A DNA stretch of 64,000 nt from Adenophora triphylla var. japonica (lineage: Eukaryota > Streptophyta > Magnoliopsida > Asterales > Campanulaceae). The translations under genes and the position numbers were made by a program. The stretch spans positions 124,001 through 188,000 of the forward strand of contig JAFEMH010002325.1 in the NCBI GenBank assembly GCA_022495995.1, read 5' to 3'. This document shows positions 18,637 to 28,989 of this stretch, one piece after another (the stretch's first letter is position 1; each line of letters opens with the position of its first letter). The notes beneath the pieces are model-generated. The model had not been told where the DNA came from, searched no databases, and was given only the letters and a program-made list of their open reading frames with translations.

Positions 18637-20523
18637 TCTATCGCTCTCACAGAGTTTGATATCACGTACCAACCAAGGAAGACCCTCCTGGCGCAACCTT
18701 TGGTTGACTTCATGGTTGAGACTGCCTTCATGGGTGAACATGTCCACCCCTCCCGTAAACAAAACGCACCGGAGGAAGAAAAGTCTCCCATTGAACTCCC
18801 ATCCAACTGTTGGATTCTATACACGGATGGGTCTGCTACAAAACAAAGAAGCGGAGCTGGAGTTGTACTGGCAAGCCCGGAAGGAGAATACACCATGCAA
18901 GATGCCATCCGTTTCAAGTTCCCTGCCTCCAACAATCAAGCTGAATACGAAGCTCTAATATTTGGTATTGAGTTGGCCTCCTTCTACGGAGCAACTAAGG
19001 TTGCAGCTTTCTGTGACTCCCAGCTCATTGTCAAGCAAGTAAAGGGAGAGTATAACACCCAAGATCCCACCCTTGCCAAATATAAAGGCCTTGTCCTGGA
19101 CATGACAAAGAGGATGGAATTCTTCGAACTCAAGCAGATAGGCAGGGAAGACAAGCAAGTCGCAGACGTTCTATCTAAATTAGAAACCATGGATGTGTCT
19201 ACATCTAAGACCAGTCCATATGTAGTTTATGCTGAGGAACCTGCGTATGAAAGATTACAAGTCATGCTCCTAGATGGAGAGGAGAGATGTTGGATCGATG
19301 ACTACGTTGAGTACATTGAGAAGGAGAAACTCCCAGAAGATGAAGCTCAAGCCAAGCTTATCAAGAAGAGGTCCCCAAGGTTCGTTGTGATGAGCGGAGT
19401 CCTCTACCAAAGATCTTTCACGAAGCCCCTGTTAAGGTGTGTCTATCCCAAGGAAATTGAGAACCTCTTGGCAGAAGTACATGAAGGTGTTTGCGGCGGA
19501 CACCCGGGGGCCAGAACCTTAGCTGACAAGATCATATCGCTAGGTTACTATTGGCCAAACCTAAGGGAGGACGCGCACGCCTATGTTAGAAAATGTGACA
19601 AGTGCCAAAGATTCTCCGACATTCCTAGACTACCGGCAGTTGAGCAAACACTTGTAATACCCACGTGGCCATTTGATATGTGGGGAATCGATATCATCGG
19701 ACCCTTCCCTCCCGCCCGCGGTAATTGCAAGTACGTGATAGTAGCTGTGGATTACTTCTCCAAGTGGATAGAAGCAAAGGCGCTAGCCAAGATAACAGAA
19801 GAAAACGCAATCAACTTCGTCCATGACTACATCTGGTGCCGATTTGGCCTCCCCCATACAATTGTCTCTGATCACGGACTCCAGTTCTCTACGACATTTA
19901 CAACAGAATTGGGAAGAGTCAAAGTCCGCCATGCAAAATCCTCAGTTAGCAGACCCCAAGGCAACGGTCAAGCAGAAGCTGCCAACAAACTGGTCCTAAC
20001 AGCCCTTACCAAGAACCTTGAAGGACGCGAGGGTAGATGGTTGGACGAACTTCCCCTAGCCTTATGGGCTGTTCGCACAACCACTCGGGGGCCAACCGGG
20101 AAAACCCCATTCGCACTAACCTTCGGTTCTGAGGCTATGGCACCAGCTGAAATGGCCATCCCTACTGTGAGAAACTCCCATTATGATGAGCAAGTCAACA
20201 AGGTTAATAGGCTCCTAGACCTAGACCTGATAGATGAAAAACGACTAGCTGCACAGATGAGGATGGTGAACTACAAGCAAAGGACCAAGGCATATCATGA
20301 CAAGAGGGTCATCAGAAGAGTATTCCAAGTAGGTGATTGGGTACTTAGAAAAATTGAAGCAACTGGTCGGAAGGCAGAACAAAACAAGCTCTCCCCAAAT
20401 TGGGAAGGTCCCTATATCATCACTCATGTCATTCGTGAAGGGACCTATAGATTAAAGACTAAGGAGGGGAAGGAGCTCAAGCACCCATGGCATTTCGACA
20501 ATCTTAGAAAATATTATCACTAG
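18637..20523 (+). CDS. Tat second RNase H and integrase
   Basis: This reads in the same frame as the RT ORF after its TGA; the first ATG is at 18700. It starts with a second, archaeal-type RNase H (LYTDGSATKQRSGAGVVLAS and NNQAEYEALIFGIELA), the duplication typical of Tat elements. The integrase then shows the zinc-binding HHCC region (HEGVCGGHPGARTLADKI, CDKCQRF) and the DDE core (WGIDIIGPF, VSDHG where most have SDNG, GQAEAANK). The C-terminal part has GDWVLRKIEATGRKAEQNKL and GPY. Length and domain order are complete up to the stop at 20521-20523. Confidence 0.9.
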   Translation, partial: SIALTEFDITYQPRKTLLAQPLVDFMVETAFMGEHVHPSRKQNAPEEEKSPIELPSNCWILYTDGSATKQRSGAGVVLASPEGEYTMQDAIRFKFPASNNQAEYEALIFGIELASFYGATKVAAFCDSQLIVKQVKGEYNTQDPTLAKYKGLVLDMTKRMEFFELKQIGREDKQVADVLSKLETMDVSTSKTSPYVVYAEEPAYERLQVMLLDGEERCWIDDYVEYIEKEKLPEDEAQAKLIKKRSPRFVVMSGVLYQRSFTKPLLRCVYPKEIENLLAEVHEGVCGGHPGARTLADKIISLGYYWPNLREDAHAYVRKCDKCQRFSDIPRLPAVEQTLVIPTWPFDMWGIDIIGPFPPARGNCKYVIVAVDYFSKWIEAKALAKITEENAINFVHDYIWCRFGLPHTIVSDHGLQFSTTFTTELGRVKVRHAKSSVSRPQGNGQAEAANKLVLTALTKNLEGREGRWLDELPLALWAVRTTTRGPTGKTPFALTFGSEAMAPAEMAIPTVRNSHYDEQVNKVNRLLDLDLIDEKRLAAQMRMVNYKQRTKAYHDKRVIRRVFQVGDWVLRKIEATGRKAEQNKLSPNWEGPYIITHVIREGTYRLKTKEGKELKHPWHFDNLRKYYH

Positions 20524-20679
20524 TCTAGTTTATTTTGCAATAGATTAGTTTTTTGTTTCCCGCCTTTTACTTTTTAGTTCGATAGGATTGCAGTTCGATG
20601 TAATCACGTTTCAGTTTTACGAAAGCAGTTTCTTCCAACATGCAAAGCAACCATCAACTCCTCACACAAACACCAGAAG

Positions 20680-20930
20680 ACGAGGATCTTATCCCCGACT
20701 CTTCAAAACATACACCTTACGTCTTGACAAGGGTCCGCCTTGACTCAATGACTATAGGCTCCTAACAGCCAAGACCGAGGGTCCTCCTCGTCCTAATGGC
20801 TTACCTTACATCCTGACAAGGGCCTGCCTTGATTCCAGGATTACGAGTATCACAGTCAAGACCAAGGATCTCTCCTCGGCCTAATGACTTCCCTCACATC
20901 AAGACAAGGAAACACCTTGTCACTACGATT
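20680..20930. repeat. Degenerate tandem repeats downstream of Tat integrase (copy 1)
   Basis: Two to three diverged units share GACAAGGGTCCGCCTTGA, 'aagaccgagg' and 'cttacctta'. They are the complement of the 86-bp tandem array in copy 2 (63014-63365), with fewer and more diverged units here. Confidence 0.75.
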
Positions 20931-21281
20931 AAAAGGCATCACGTCTGAAACCTATGCATGAGTCATCTTCCTCGGCATAAGGAGACGAAAAAGAAGAAAT
21001 CGCTAACAGTCAAAGCCGAGGAGACCTTCCCAGGCCTATATGACTTAGAAGCACAGTCAAAGCCGAGGAGTCCTTCCTCGGCCCAACACTTGTTCAATAA
21101 TCAGGGACGAGGGTATGCCCTCGACTCCCCTCCCTTCACAAAGTTTGGTGCTTATACATAACATACCAACAAACAAAACAATTCATTGAAACAATATGAA
21201 TTAAGACAAGGGTTTGTTCATTAATATTTCAAAAGAAAAGTACAAGCCCTACCAACTATTACAACAAAAAGAAGAAAAATC

Positions 21282-24265
21282 CTAAGGCCTAATGGGCATC
21301 ATCAAAGGGTTTATCCAACCATTCTTCAGTGGAGGCACCAGGGGGAGGGGGGATAGCTTGATCAGTTTGAGTCCTAGCTTCCTCGGTGTTCCCCCCTCGG
21401 CCTCGGCTCCCCCATCTTGGATGGCCTCCACCAAGGCCTGAAGGTTGCCAGGAACAACTGATGGGGGCACCCACACTTCGCGGCCGGCTTGGGCATCCAC
21501 CTCAGCCATCACATCCATGTTATACTGAGAGAAGGGGATCAAGGGGTGAAGAGCCCTGGCTTCCTGGTCATACTGATCCTGGCAGATCAGCAGAGCAATC
21601 TTGTTTAAGTCCAAGCCTGTGGAAGGATCAGCTAGTAGACGACGGGCCAAGTGAAGGTACCCGTCCTCGAACATTGTTGCCGTCTTCTCATCCATGGCAT
21701 CCTGGAAAGCCGAGCTGGCCACCATGGCGTCTTGAAAAGCTGGGCTAGCTTTAATGCGTGCCACGACCTCCTCCTCCCTGGCAGGAAGGGTAGCCTCAAA
21801 CCCTCGACACTTGGCTTCAGCTTCCTCGACCCTCGTTTGGACCTCGGCCTTGGCCTTCCTCGCCTCCTCCAATTCAGCATCTTTTAGCTGGAGTTGCTCC
21901 TTGGCTTTATCGCGGGCATCCTTGGCCTGAACGCGAGCCTCCTCGGTTCTCTTCACCTCGGCCTCTACCTTGGCCTGAGCAGCTTCTAGCTCGGCATCCT
22001 CGGCCTTCAAAGGCTCAGCTAGGGCGGCCTTCTCGGTCTCACCCATCTTTTGAGCAGCCTTAGCGTCAACCACCTGCTTCTCCTGAGCCTTAGCCAAGAC
22101 GTTTTCATATGCCGTGATGGAAGCCCACTGCAAGACAAACCAATATCAGATATCCTATCAAGTACAAGTTACGAAATTAACAACTAAGGGTACGAGAAAG
22201 CTACCTCAGCCATCATGAGTCCCTTGCGGCAGAGCAAGTTCTCCCTGCTCGACCTCTCCTTCACAAGAGCATCATAAGCCTCCTCGTCCATGGCCCTTTG
22301 GACAGGAGCTCGACCCAGCCTCAAATGTGGGCCCTTCCTGGCTTGCAGATGAAGGCCCTTCAGACGGGGGACGTCGGCCGCCAAGCGCCGAGCAAGCTCC
22401 TCGGCCTCTTCTTGGGTCTTGATGCCTTGGATGGTTAGGGGGAGGAGCCTCAGGATTGGAGGACCCAACAGTTGTCCGCTTAGCAGCAGGCTCCTCGGTG
22501 CTAGCAACTTGGGCCCTCTTGGAGCCAGAACGCCTTGTGATGAGGTCGGTCTCTTCGACCCTCACCTCCTCGGCATCAACATGGAGGCTATGCCCCTCTA
22601 CGGTTGATGGGTTAGCCCATTCCTCGGACGCCGCCTCCTTGGCATTAACCTCTTCATGCAGTTTGAGGGGAAGGGGATGGTCACCCTAAGCACTCAATAT
22701 AAGGTTGCGGGCGTTGGCGTCCTCCTTTATCTCCGTCAAGCCTGACTTCTTGACTTGACGTCTCTTCTGCTTGACCAGCTCCATGGGACTTAACCTCCTC
22801 ATGGCTAATTCAGCCTCTTGCTCGGGGGTCAAATCTGCAAAGGCAAGGATGAAATGGTTAGATACAAGCAGAAGGAAGGCCAACAATAATGCAAAAAACT
22901 ACAAGTGAAAGGATAAAACATTTACATCCAACCACGTCTTCTTCCTCCAGACATTGGTCAAGGGGAGGGACCTTGCACCTCGGACAATCCTCATGAAAAA
23001 CGAGGCCGGGATGCGTTGTCCAATCATTGAAATGCCTCCCCCTCCTAACAGTGACGAGGGGAATCACCCCGTCCTTCGGCCCCGGCATCAGTCCTGCCTG
23101 GACATAGTAATGGTCTGAGGCCTCAATTGCCGACCAGTCAAGGAGTCCCACCTCGGCAAACTCCTCTAAGCGCTTGATCAGGTCCTTGGTCCATTCATAC
23201 TGCTGAACGGGGCCCGACGAAGTTGGAGGATGGCAAGGGGATTGGAACTCCCAGCCTTGGCGGCTCTCAACCCTAATTGCATGATTGTCCCAACCCGCAA
23301 CTTTACTTGACATTGGGAGAAGAAGTTTTGGCTTCTTGGGTGCACTCCGGATGACGAGGAGCCAACTGTCCTTGACAAAGCTGACTTGATAAAAATAGCG
23401 GAATGCTCCCATGGTCGGCTCAAAACCTAAGCTCCGGCAGAGCACTATAAAGCTAACAAGGACCCGGGTACCATTGGCTCCTAGCATGGCCGGCACTGCC
23501 CTCACATCGTCTAAAAATTCGTTAATAAAGGGGTCCAAAGGAAGACGGAGCCCCTGTTGAAATTGTTTGAAGTAGAAGTGGACGTAGTCTTCATTGTAGT
23601 AGAAGCTCCTCTCCTCATCTGTCTTAAAATCGGGTTTGCCAATATAAGTTAACTTATACTCGGCTTTGTCCACCCCATACGTGGAGTACAACTTCAGCAG
23701 CATAGGGTCCCCGACCTTTGGGGGCCTCTCTCGGCGTTTCCCTCCACCTCGGCCTCCCCTTCCTCGGCCTTTACTACCATCAACTTGAGCCCCGTCCATG
23801 AAGGCATCAACTATCTGCGTTGACGAGGTGGCTTCTTCCCCTCTTCCCATCATATCTGCAAAAAGACGAGGAGCATAAATTAGTTACCTCGTCCGTAACT
23901 GACTTTAAGACGGGGAAGAGGGATATCCCCCCTCGTCATTATAGATAGGCCGAGGAGGGAGCCTTACCACTCAGACGCTCACGGACTATATAATCTGAAG
24001 ACGGGTAGAACATTTCGATGTGCTCCAACATCTCTGCCCTATCCTCAAACACAATAATATTGGGGGAATCGGACACAATCCTATCTATCCTTGTGGAATC
24101 TGGGTATTGAAGGAACATCCGAGTACGACCATAACTTCTCAACCTCTTTCCTATGTCATCCAGGGTCAGCATCAATCAAGGTCCTCTCTCTCTCTGGTAA
24201 ACCCTCATATTGCCGGTGTGATACCCATAACGGAAATGGGGGGAATGATCCCAAGAACGAGCCAT
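21282..24265 (-). pseudogene. Antisense multi-exon gene of Tat copy 1 (Transposase_28-like), broken
   Basis: Exons on - are 24265-23968, 23855-22926, 22834-22205 and 22127-21282, with GT-AG junctions equivalent to those in copy 2. Exon 2 encodes an RG-rich tract and a domain like the 'putative gypsy type transposon' family (QQGLRLPLDPFINEFLDDVR, VSFIVLCRSLGFEPTMGAFR). Exon 4 encodes a long Lys/Glu/Ala coiled coil. Lesions are a TGA in exon 1 where copy 2 has Trp, a TAG in exon 3 at about 22688 where copy 2 has Gln, and a net 2-bp loss in exon 3 near the EAPPP segment. The C-terminus also shifts relative to copy 2. The protein's function is not known. Confidence 0.8.
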
Positions 24266-24662
24266 TTCTAAGGGGAATCAAAGATCAATGGGGGAATTTA
24301 TTCAATATTCAAATGAGTTCATACCAAAATTTGAAGAAAATCAAAGATTCAAAGTTTTCGAGAGTTAAAATTGAAGATTCATGAAGAAAAGCTCCAACAT
24401 TCAACAATGGCAGTTCTTTTTTCTTGACACACCAAAATCTCATCTAAAACCCTAGAGAAGGCGAAATCATGAACAAAGACGCATAAAGATAAGAAATGTA
24501 TACCTGTTGGTTGAAAAGTGGTTGGAATCTAAATCACGCACGCAGGAAATACAAAGCTTCGCCGGAAACTGTGAGGGAAAGGTTCACCGGAGTTCTTGAA
24601 GCTTCTAAGGTTCTCTCTCTAAGCTTGGAATTGTAAAAGTTTGAAATGAGGAGAATTGGGGG

Positions 24663-24669
24663 TTTTATA
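24663..24669 (-). promoter_or_regulatory. TATA box of the antisense gene, copy 1
   Basis: TATAAAA on - in the context GAGTATAAAACC, about 400 bp before the ATG at 24265 and inside the element, outside the LTR. Copy 2 has the same box (59216-59223) in the same flanking sequence. A 5'-UTR donor (caacag/gtatac, about 24508) precedes an acceptor just before the ATG. Confidence 0.6.
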
Positions 24670-24911
24670 CTCGCTTAATCGGGTCAAACCCATGGGTAAA
24701 GCAAGTAACCGGGTTTGACGCCCCAAGAATTAAATGCTATCAACAATTTTCGAGGCACGTCAGATCTGGGACCCACCATTTATCATCATGGCAAATAACC
24801 GGCGGATATTGAAGCGACGCACGAACTGAAGGGCCTTTGACACGTGTCAATCCTGTTCGTATCCCTTGATCCGAAGACGAGATGACTTTCTCCTCGTCCT
24901 AAACCGAGCTA

Positions 24912-24926
24912 GAAAGTCGGGGGCCA
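24912..24926 (+). promoter_or_regulatory. Polypurine tract of Tat copy 1
   Basis: The sequence aagtcgggggccac ends directly before the 3' LTR's TG. The same tract abuts the LTR in copy 2 (58970-58985, reversed). Confidence 0.7.
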
Positions 24927-25662
24927 CTGAACAGTATAAACCGAGATACGAACATGGGCTTGCCCGAGTTGGGCCCAAATGGATCGGGCCATAAACATAA
25001 TCCAATACACAAGTGTCAGGGCCGAGGTACCTTCCTCGTATGCCGAGGAGCATTCATCTCGGCCTTACATGGACAACGGGTTCCTCATACTTGGCTCATC
25101 ATACTCCGAGACATCGAAATGACGAGGAGACAGAATCATTCATCCCGGCATATTCACATGTCGGCCAATCATCAAATGACGAGGAAGCAGAATCACGCAT
25201 CTCGGCTTACTTGCTAATGCCGAGATAAAACATTCATGCTCCTCGGCTTTCCGGCTAGCAGATCGTACAATCTTATTCAAACAAGGATTCAACAGTTATG
25301 ATCCAATCAGGATTGTAACCACCAACACCAATTCAAGTCAAACAATGACTCCTTAACAGATATAATTCTCTTAGGATTATGTCTTATCTCTTTACAAGTT
25401 CACTTCAACATGGATTCTATTAATCCATCCTTATAAATACAAGCCGCATGACTCATTATTTGGTACGTTACTTTTTACCATACATAAACTCTGTCAATTT
25501 AGTTTCTCATAATCAAACCGTGAACTTACTCTCACGTCGGAGGGCCTTTAGCCGGATCCGCCCCGGCTTAGTTTACGTGTTTTCTCTTATTTTCAGGCCT
25601 TGCAATCTCCGGAGCATCCGAACGCTTGGATTTGGACTGATTTGACGATTTTGGCATCATCA
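24927..25662 (+). repeat. 3' LTR of Tat copy 1
   Basis: A 736-bp copy of 13233-13967 with about 2% differences, mostly transitions. It is followed by the TSD TTTAG (25663-25667). Confidence 0.95.
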
Positions 25663-26065
25663 TTTAGGAATAATTTTTTTAACTAAAAGTTTTAAAAAAT
25701 CATTCATTTTGGAATAAGAAAAAATTATTTGGGTTTTTTTTTTATTATTATTTTGAAACAAAAAAGTCATTCACTTTGATACCGAGGTAATACTTCAAAT
25801 GAAAAGTAACCAAAGATCAAACACACCATCGTACCATTCCTCAACCTAGTCAAATACTCCCTCCCAAAATTATTTTTCTATTTTTTTATTGCCAAAATAA
25901 AATTATCTTTCTATTTTTTCTATTTTCAAGACAAAGATACTTTGAGAAATTATTTTAGATTAATTTAATTATTCAAATAAAACTCTAAAACTTATTGTTG
26001 GTAATATTTATAATAATTTATCAATATCAAATTTTAAATTTTCATTAGAATATTTAAATTGACTT

Positions 26066-26560
26066 AGGCTCCGTTTGTTTGGTGAAAAATGTTTTCCGAA
26101 AAACGTTTTTCCCTTTTTTCGATGTTTGGTAACCATCGAAAAATAAAGTCAACGGAAAAGATTTTCCGGTTAATGGAAAATAGGCTTGTTTCCTAATGAA
26201 AATGACTTTCAAATTTCTCCAGCTCAAAGCATTTTCCTGGAAATGCATCTTAACACCATCATCCCCAAACCCCACCACCTCCCTCCCCCTCCCCCCCCCC
26301 TCAATTTTTTTCCTCATATTAATTTTATATATCAACTCTCTTGCCGCCCCTCCACACCCAACCCGTCAAATTTTTTTCGGAGAAGGGTTTCCTTAAAACA
26401 AGTGGAAGGTTGTATTTGTTTGGCGTAAAACGACTTTTGGAAATTGATTTTTCAAAAAATGTTTTTTGGAATTTTTTTCCCGAAAAATAACATAAACATG
26501 CTTTCGGTTATTTGATAAATATAAAGATTTTCATATGTTTGATAAATATAAGAAAAATGT
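26066..26560. repeat. MITE-like sequence rich in TTTTCCGAAAAA
   Basis: It starts GGCTCCGTTTGTTTGGTG, a common start of plant MITEs, followed by inverted ttttccgaaaaacg motifs. A second related start (ttgtttggcgtaaaacga) lies at about 26415, and ccgaaaaataacataaac recurs from 12660-12690. It looks like nested or tandem copies with undefined ends. A possible truncated Stowaway end (TACTCCCTCCC) lies at 25856. Confidence 0.4.
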
Positions 26561-26579
26561 CTTTCGATAAAAACACAAT

Positions 26580-27030
26580 ACGAGGGTGGTGGAGGTGGGT
26601 GAGTAGGGTGAATGTGGGGTAGGGTAGGGTGGGTGTGGGTTAGGGAGGGTATGTGTGTCGTAGGGTGGGGGGGTGAGGTGTGGAGGGTTGTACGAGGGTT
26701 AGCTAGGGGGTGGGTCTATGTGTAGGTGTGGTAGGGTGGGTGGTGGGTATGGTAGGGTGGGGTGGGATGGGGGTGGGGGTATAGGGGTAAGGTATAGGAG
26801 GGGTGTGGTGGGATAGGGTGAGGTAAGGTAGGGTGTGGTGGTGTCGTTAGAGTGGTAAGGGGTGGGGTGGTTGAGGTGGGGTGGGTTGAGGTAGGGTGTG
26901 GGGTGGGTAGATTAAGAGGGGTAGGGGTGGAGGTAGGGTGGGATGGGATTAAAGGTGGGGTTAGCTTGTAGGGTGGTGGGTTATGTTATGGGTAATGGTA
27001 TGGTGGATAAAGATGAGTGTGGTGAGTGTG
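26580..27030. repeat. G/T-rich degenerate minisatellite
   Basis: About 450 bp on + is almost free of C and made of GGGT, GGTAGGGT, GTGGGGT and GGGTGG variants, with no fixed period. The strand asymmetry is extreme compared with the AT-rich surroundings. Confidence 0.85.
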
Positions 27031-27211
27031 TCAAGAAACAATTTTCGGAAAATAAAACGTGGAAAAGCAACCCGTAAGTCATTTTACGGTGAAAACATGC
27101 TTATTTTTCATTAACCGAAAATTCACTTTTTTTTTCTTAGTGTTATCAAATATTGAAAAATGAGGAGCGAAAGAAAGAATGAAGAGAAAATAGAATCCAT
27201 GAGCTATTGCC

Positions 27212-27987
27212 TGTTGGAATATTTGATATACGTGGTATGAAAGTTCATAGTTCTATGACCTTGGAGCGTCGTTGGCTTGAACTGAATTTGGCTAAGGAAA
27301 AATCAAGTCGGAAGTTCTGTGGTGGAGGGCGGACGCGCCAAGGCCAAGGGCGGCCGCGCTGGTGTACAGAGGACTCGACGTGAATTGCCCGATGTGTAGC
27401 GCGGTCGCGCCAGCCTCAAGGGCGGCCGCGCTCGTGTCGGGTTTGGTGTTTTTCTTGGGCCGAATTAGAGCAGTTTTTAAGTCTTATTAAGACTCTAAAC
27501 CCTAATTTACCATATGTATAAATACAATACTTCCTCCATCCGGGTTTAATATGAGATTTACAAGAGAAAACTCAATTCTCTTGTTTTATTTCATTGTTAA
27601 ATTACTCCCTGTTCGTAGAGATCCGTTCGTGAGATTCAAGGCGACTGAGATAGGACCGCCGGAGATTACCTACCTGTGTGCTCATCTTTCTTGGTACGTA
27701 ATCCGTGATCGTTTTATCCTCGGAGAAATTTGCCTGTACCTGAGTTGCACCAATTGGGGGCAATATTTTCTCTTAGGACAGTCTTCCTAAGGCGACTCGA
27801 TCAAATCACGATAAGTTTTCTAATTGTTGTTTTTCTTGTTTCTGTTTGTTTTCCTGATCCCGTTTTCCTTGCTGTCGTTTTGCTATTGGCTTGTTAATTG
27901 GTACGATCTTGACTTGATTAATAAATTCCCCTATTGTTGATTAAATTGATTGTTTAATCTGTGGTGCTGTTAATTTAATTTCCAACA
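27212..27987 (+). repeat. 5' LTR of young copia
   Basis: Starts TGTTGGAATATTTGATATAC and ends TTTCCAACA. TATA box TATAAATA at 27517-27524. A 79-codon ORF (27551-27790) is duplicated exactly in the 3' LTR and is most likely incidental. Confidence 0.95.
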
Positions 27988-28014
27988 GTCTAAGAGAAAA
28001 TATTTTATTGAATC

Positions 28015-28989
28015 ATGTCTGCTGGTACCTCTAATTCTCCCTTTAAGTCCCTAGTTGACACCTCAGATCTTCCGGAGAAGTTCGCTGGAAAGAACTTCAA
28101 GCGTTGGTCTGAACGCATGAAGATCTGGCTGTCAATTAAGGGCATGTCTGGTATGCTGTCATCTCAATGTCCCGCTCTAAAAGCCGATGATACCGCTAGT
28201 GTGGCTGCTGTTAAATAGTGGAATGAGCAGGACGATGTTGTTCGAGGATGCATTCTGTCAGCTTTGTCGAATGCACTCTTTGATGTCTATTGCTCTGCTC
28301 CTCTCACTGCTGCGTCACTGTGGGAGTCACTTACCACAAAGTACAGCACCGATGACTCCGGTGTGGAAAAGTACCAAGTGGGTAAGTTCCTGAATTATCG
28401 CATGAGCGAGGGAAAGTCGGTTACCGACCAAGTGCACGAACTCCAAATCATTTTGCAATCGCTCAAGGATGCTGACATGGGACTTCCTGAGAAGTTCGCT
28501 GTCATGGCTATTATTGAGAAGTTTCCTCGATCTTGGGGGGAATTCGGTATGACCCTCAAGCATCGTACTGGAAGCTTGAAACTCAATGAGCTGATGAATG
28601 CAATTGCGATTCAGGAGGTGCACAATGGTAACCAACCAAGCGTACCTGTGGAGGCTGCTGCTAATATGGTGACTGGTAAAAGCAAGTTTAAAGGAAAAGC
28701 TGTGAAAACTTACTCTAAGGATAAAGAAAACCATGATAAGCTTAAAGTGAAGAAAAATAACCTTAAGAAGCCAAAAGCAAAACTGAATTGCTGGAATTGT
28801 GGAGAAGGTGGACACTTTTCTAGGGACTGCCCGTCCAAGAAAGGAAAAGGACCACAAGGCTCTGCTGATGACCATCCTGCTGTCAACATGGTGTTGGGTC
28901 CGAAGGATTATGATGATCCTGACTCTGACGCACCTGGAGTTGACGCTCTGACCTACAATGTTATAAACCTGAACGTGGTAGATCAGTGA
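28015..28989 (+). pseudogene. Copia gag with one in-frame stop
   Basis: A gag-like polypeptide: an N-terminal part (KFAGKNFKRWSERMKIWLS), an in-frame TAG at 28216-28218, then the UBN2-type gag core (DVYCSAPLTAASLWESL, LNYRMSEGKSVTDQVHELQI). A basic stretch and a CCHC zinc knuckle CWNCGEGGHFSRDC close the protein. The frame ends at TGA 28987-28989, overlapping the pol ATG in another frame. Gag packages element RNA. Only the one stop and the frame change separate it from pol. Confidence 0.85.

Larger units (their letters stand above)
13233..25662 (+). mobile_element. Ty3/gypsy LTR retrotransposon, Tat/Retand type, copy 1
   Basis: A full-length 12.4-kb element with 5-bp TSD TTTAG (13228-13232, 25663-25667), LTRs of 735/736 bp, a tRNA-Asp-like PBS and a polypurine tract before the 3' LTR. 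In order it carries gag, protease, RT/RNase H, a second RNase H and integrase on +, then a tandem-repeat region, then a multi-exon gene on -. That layout (INT, tandem repeats, antisense ORF, 3' LTR) is characteristic of Tat-clade elements such as Retand. LTRs differ at about 17 positions by eye. Several stops and frame breaks in gag-pol make it non-autonomous. Confidence 0.95.

Noticed and set aside
26580..27030. Interstitial telomere repeat
   Set aside because: Units such as ggttaggg occur but the plant TTTAGGG unit is not repeated in register; only a degenerate G/T-rich tract.
27551..27790. 79-codon ORF present identically in both copia LTRs (also 32825-33064)
   Set aside because: It is inside LTR sequence just after the TATA box, without a recognisable domain. 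Identity is explained by LTR youth.
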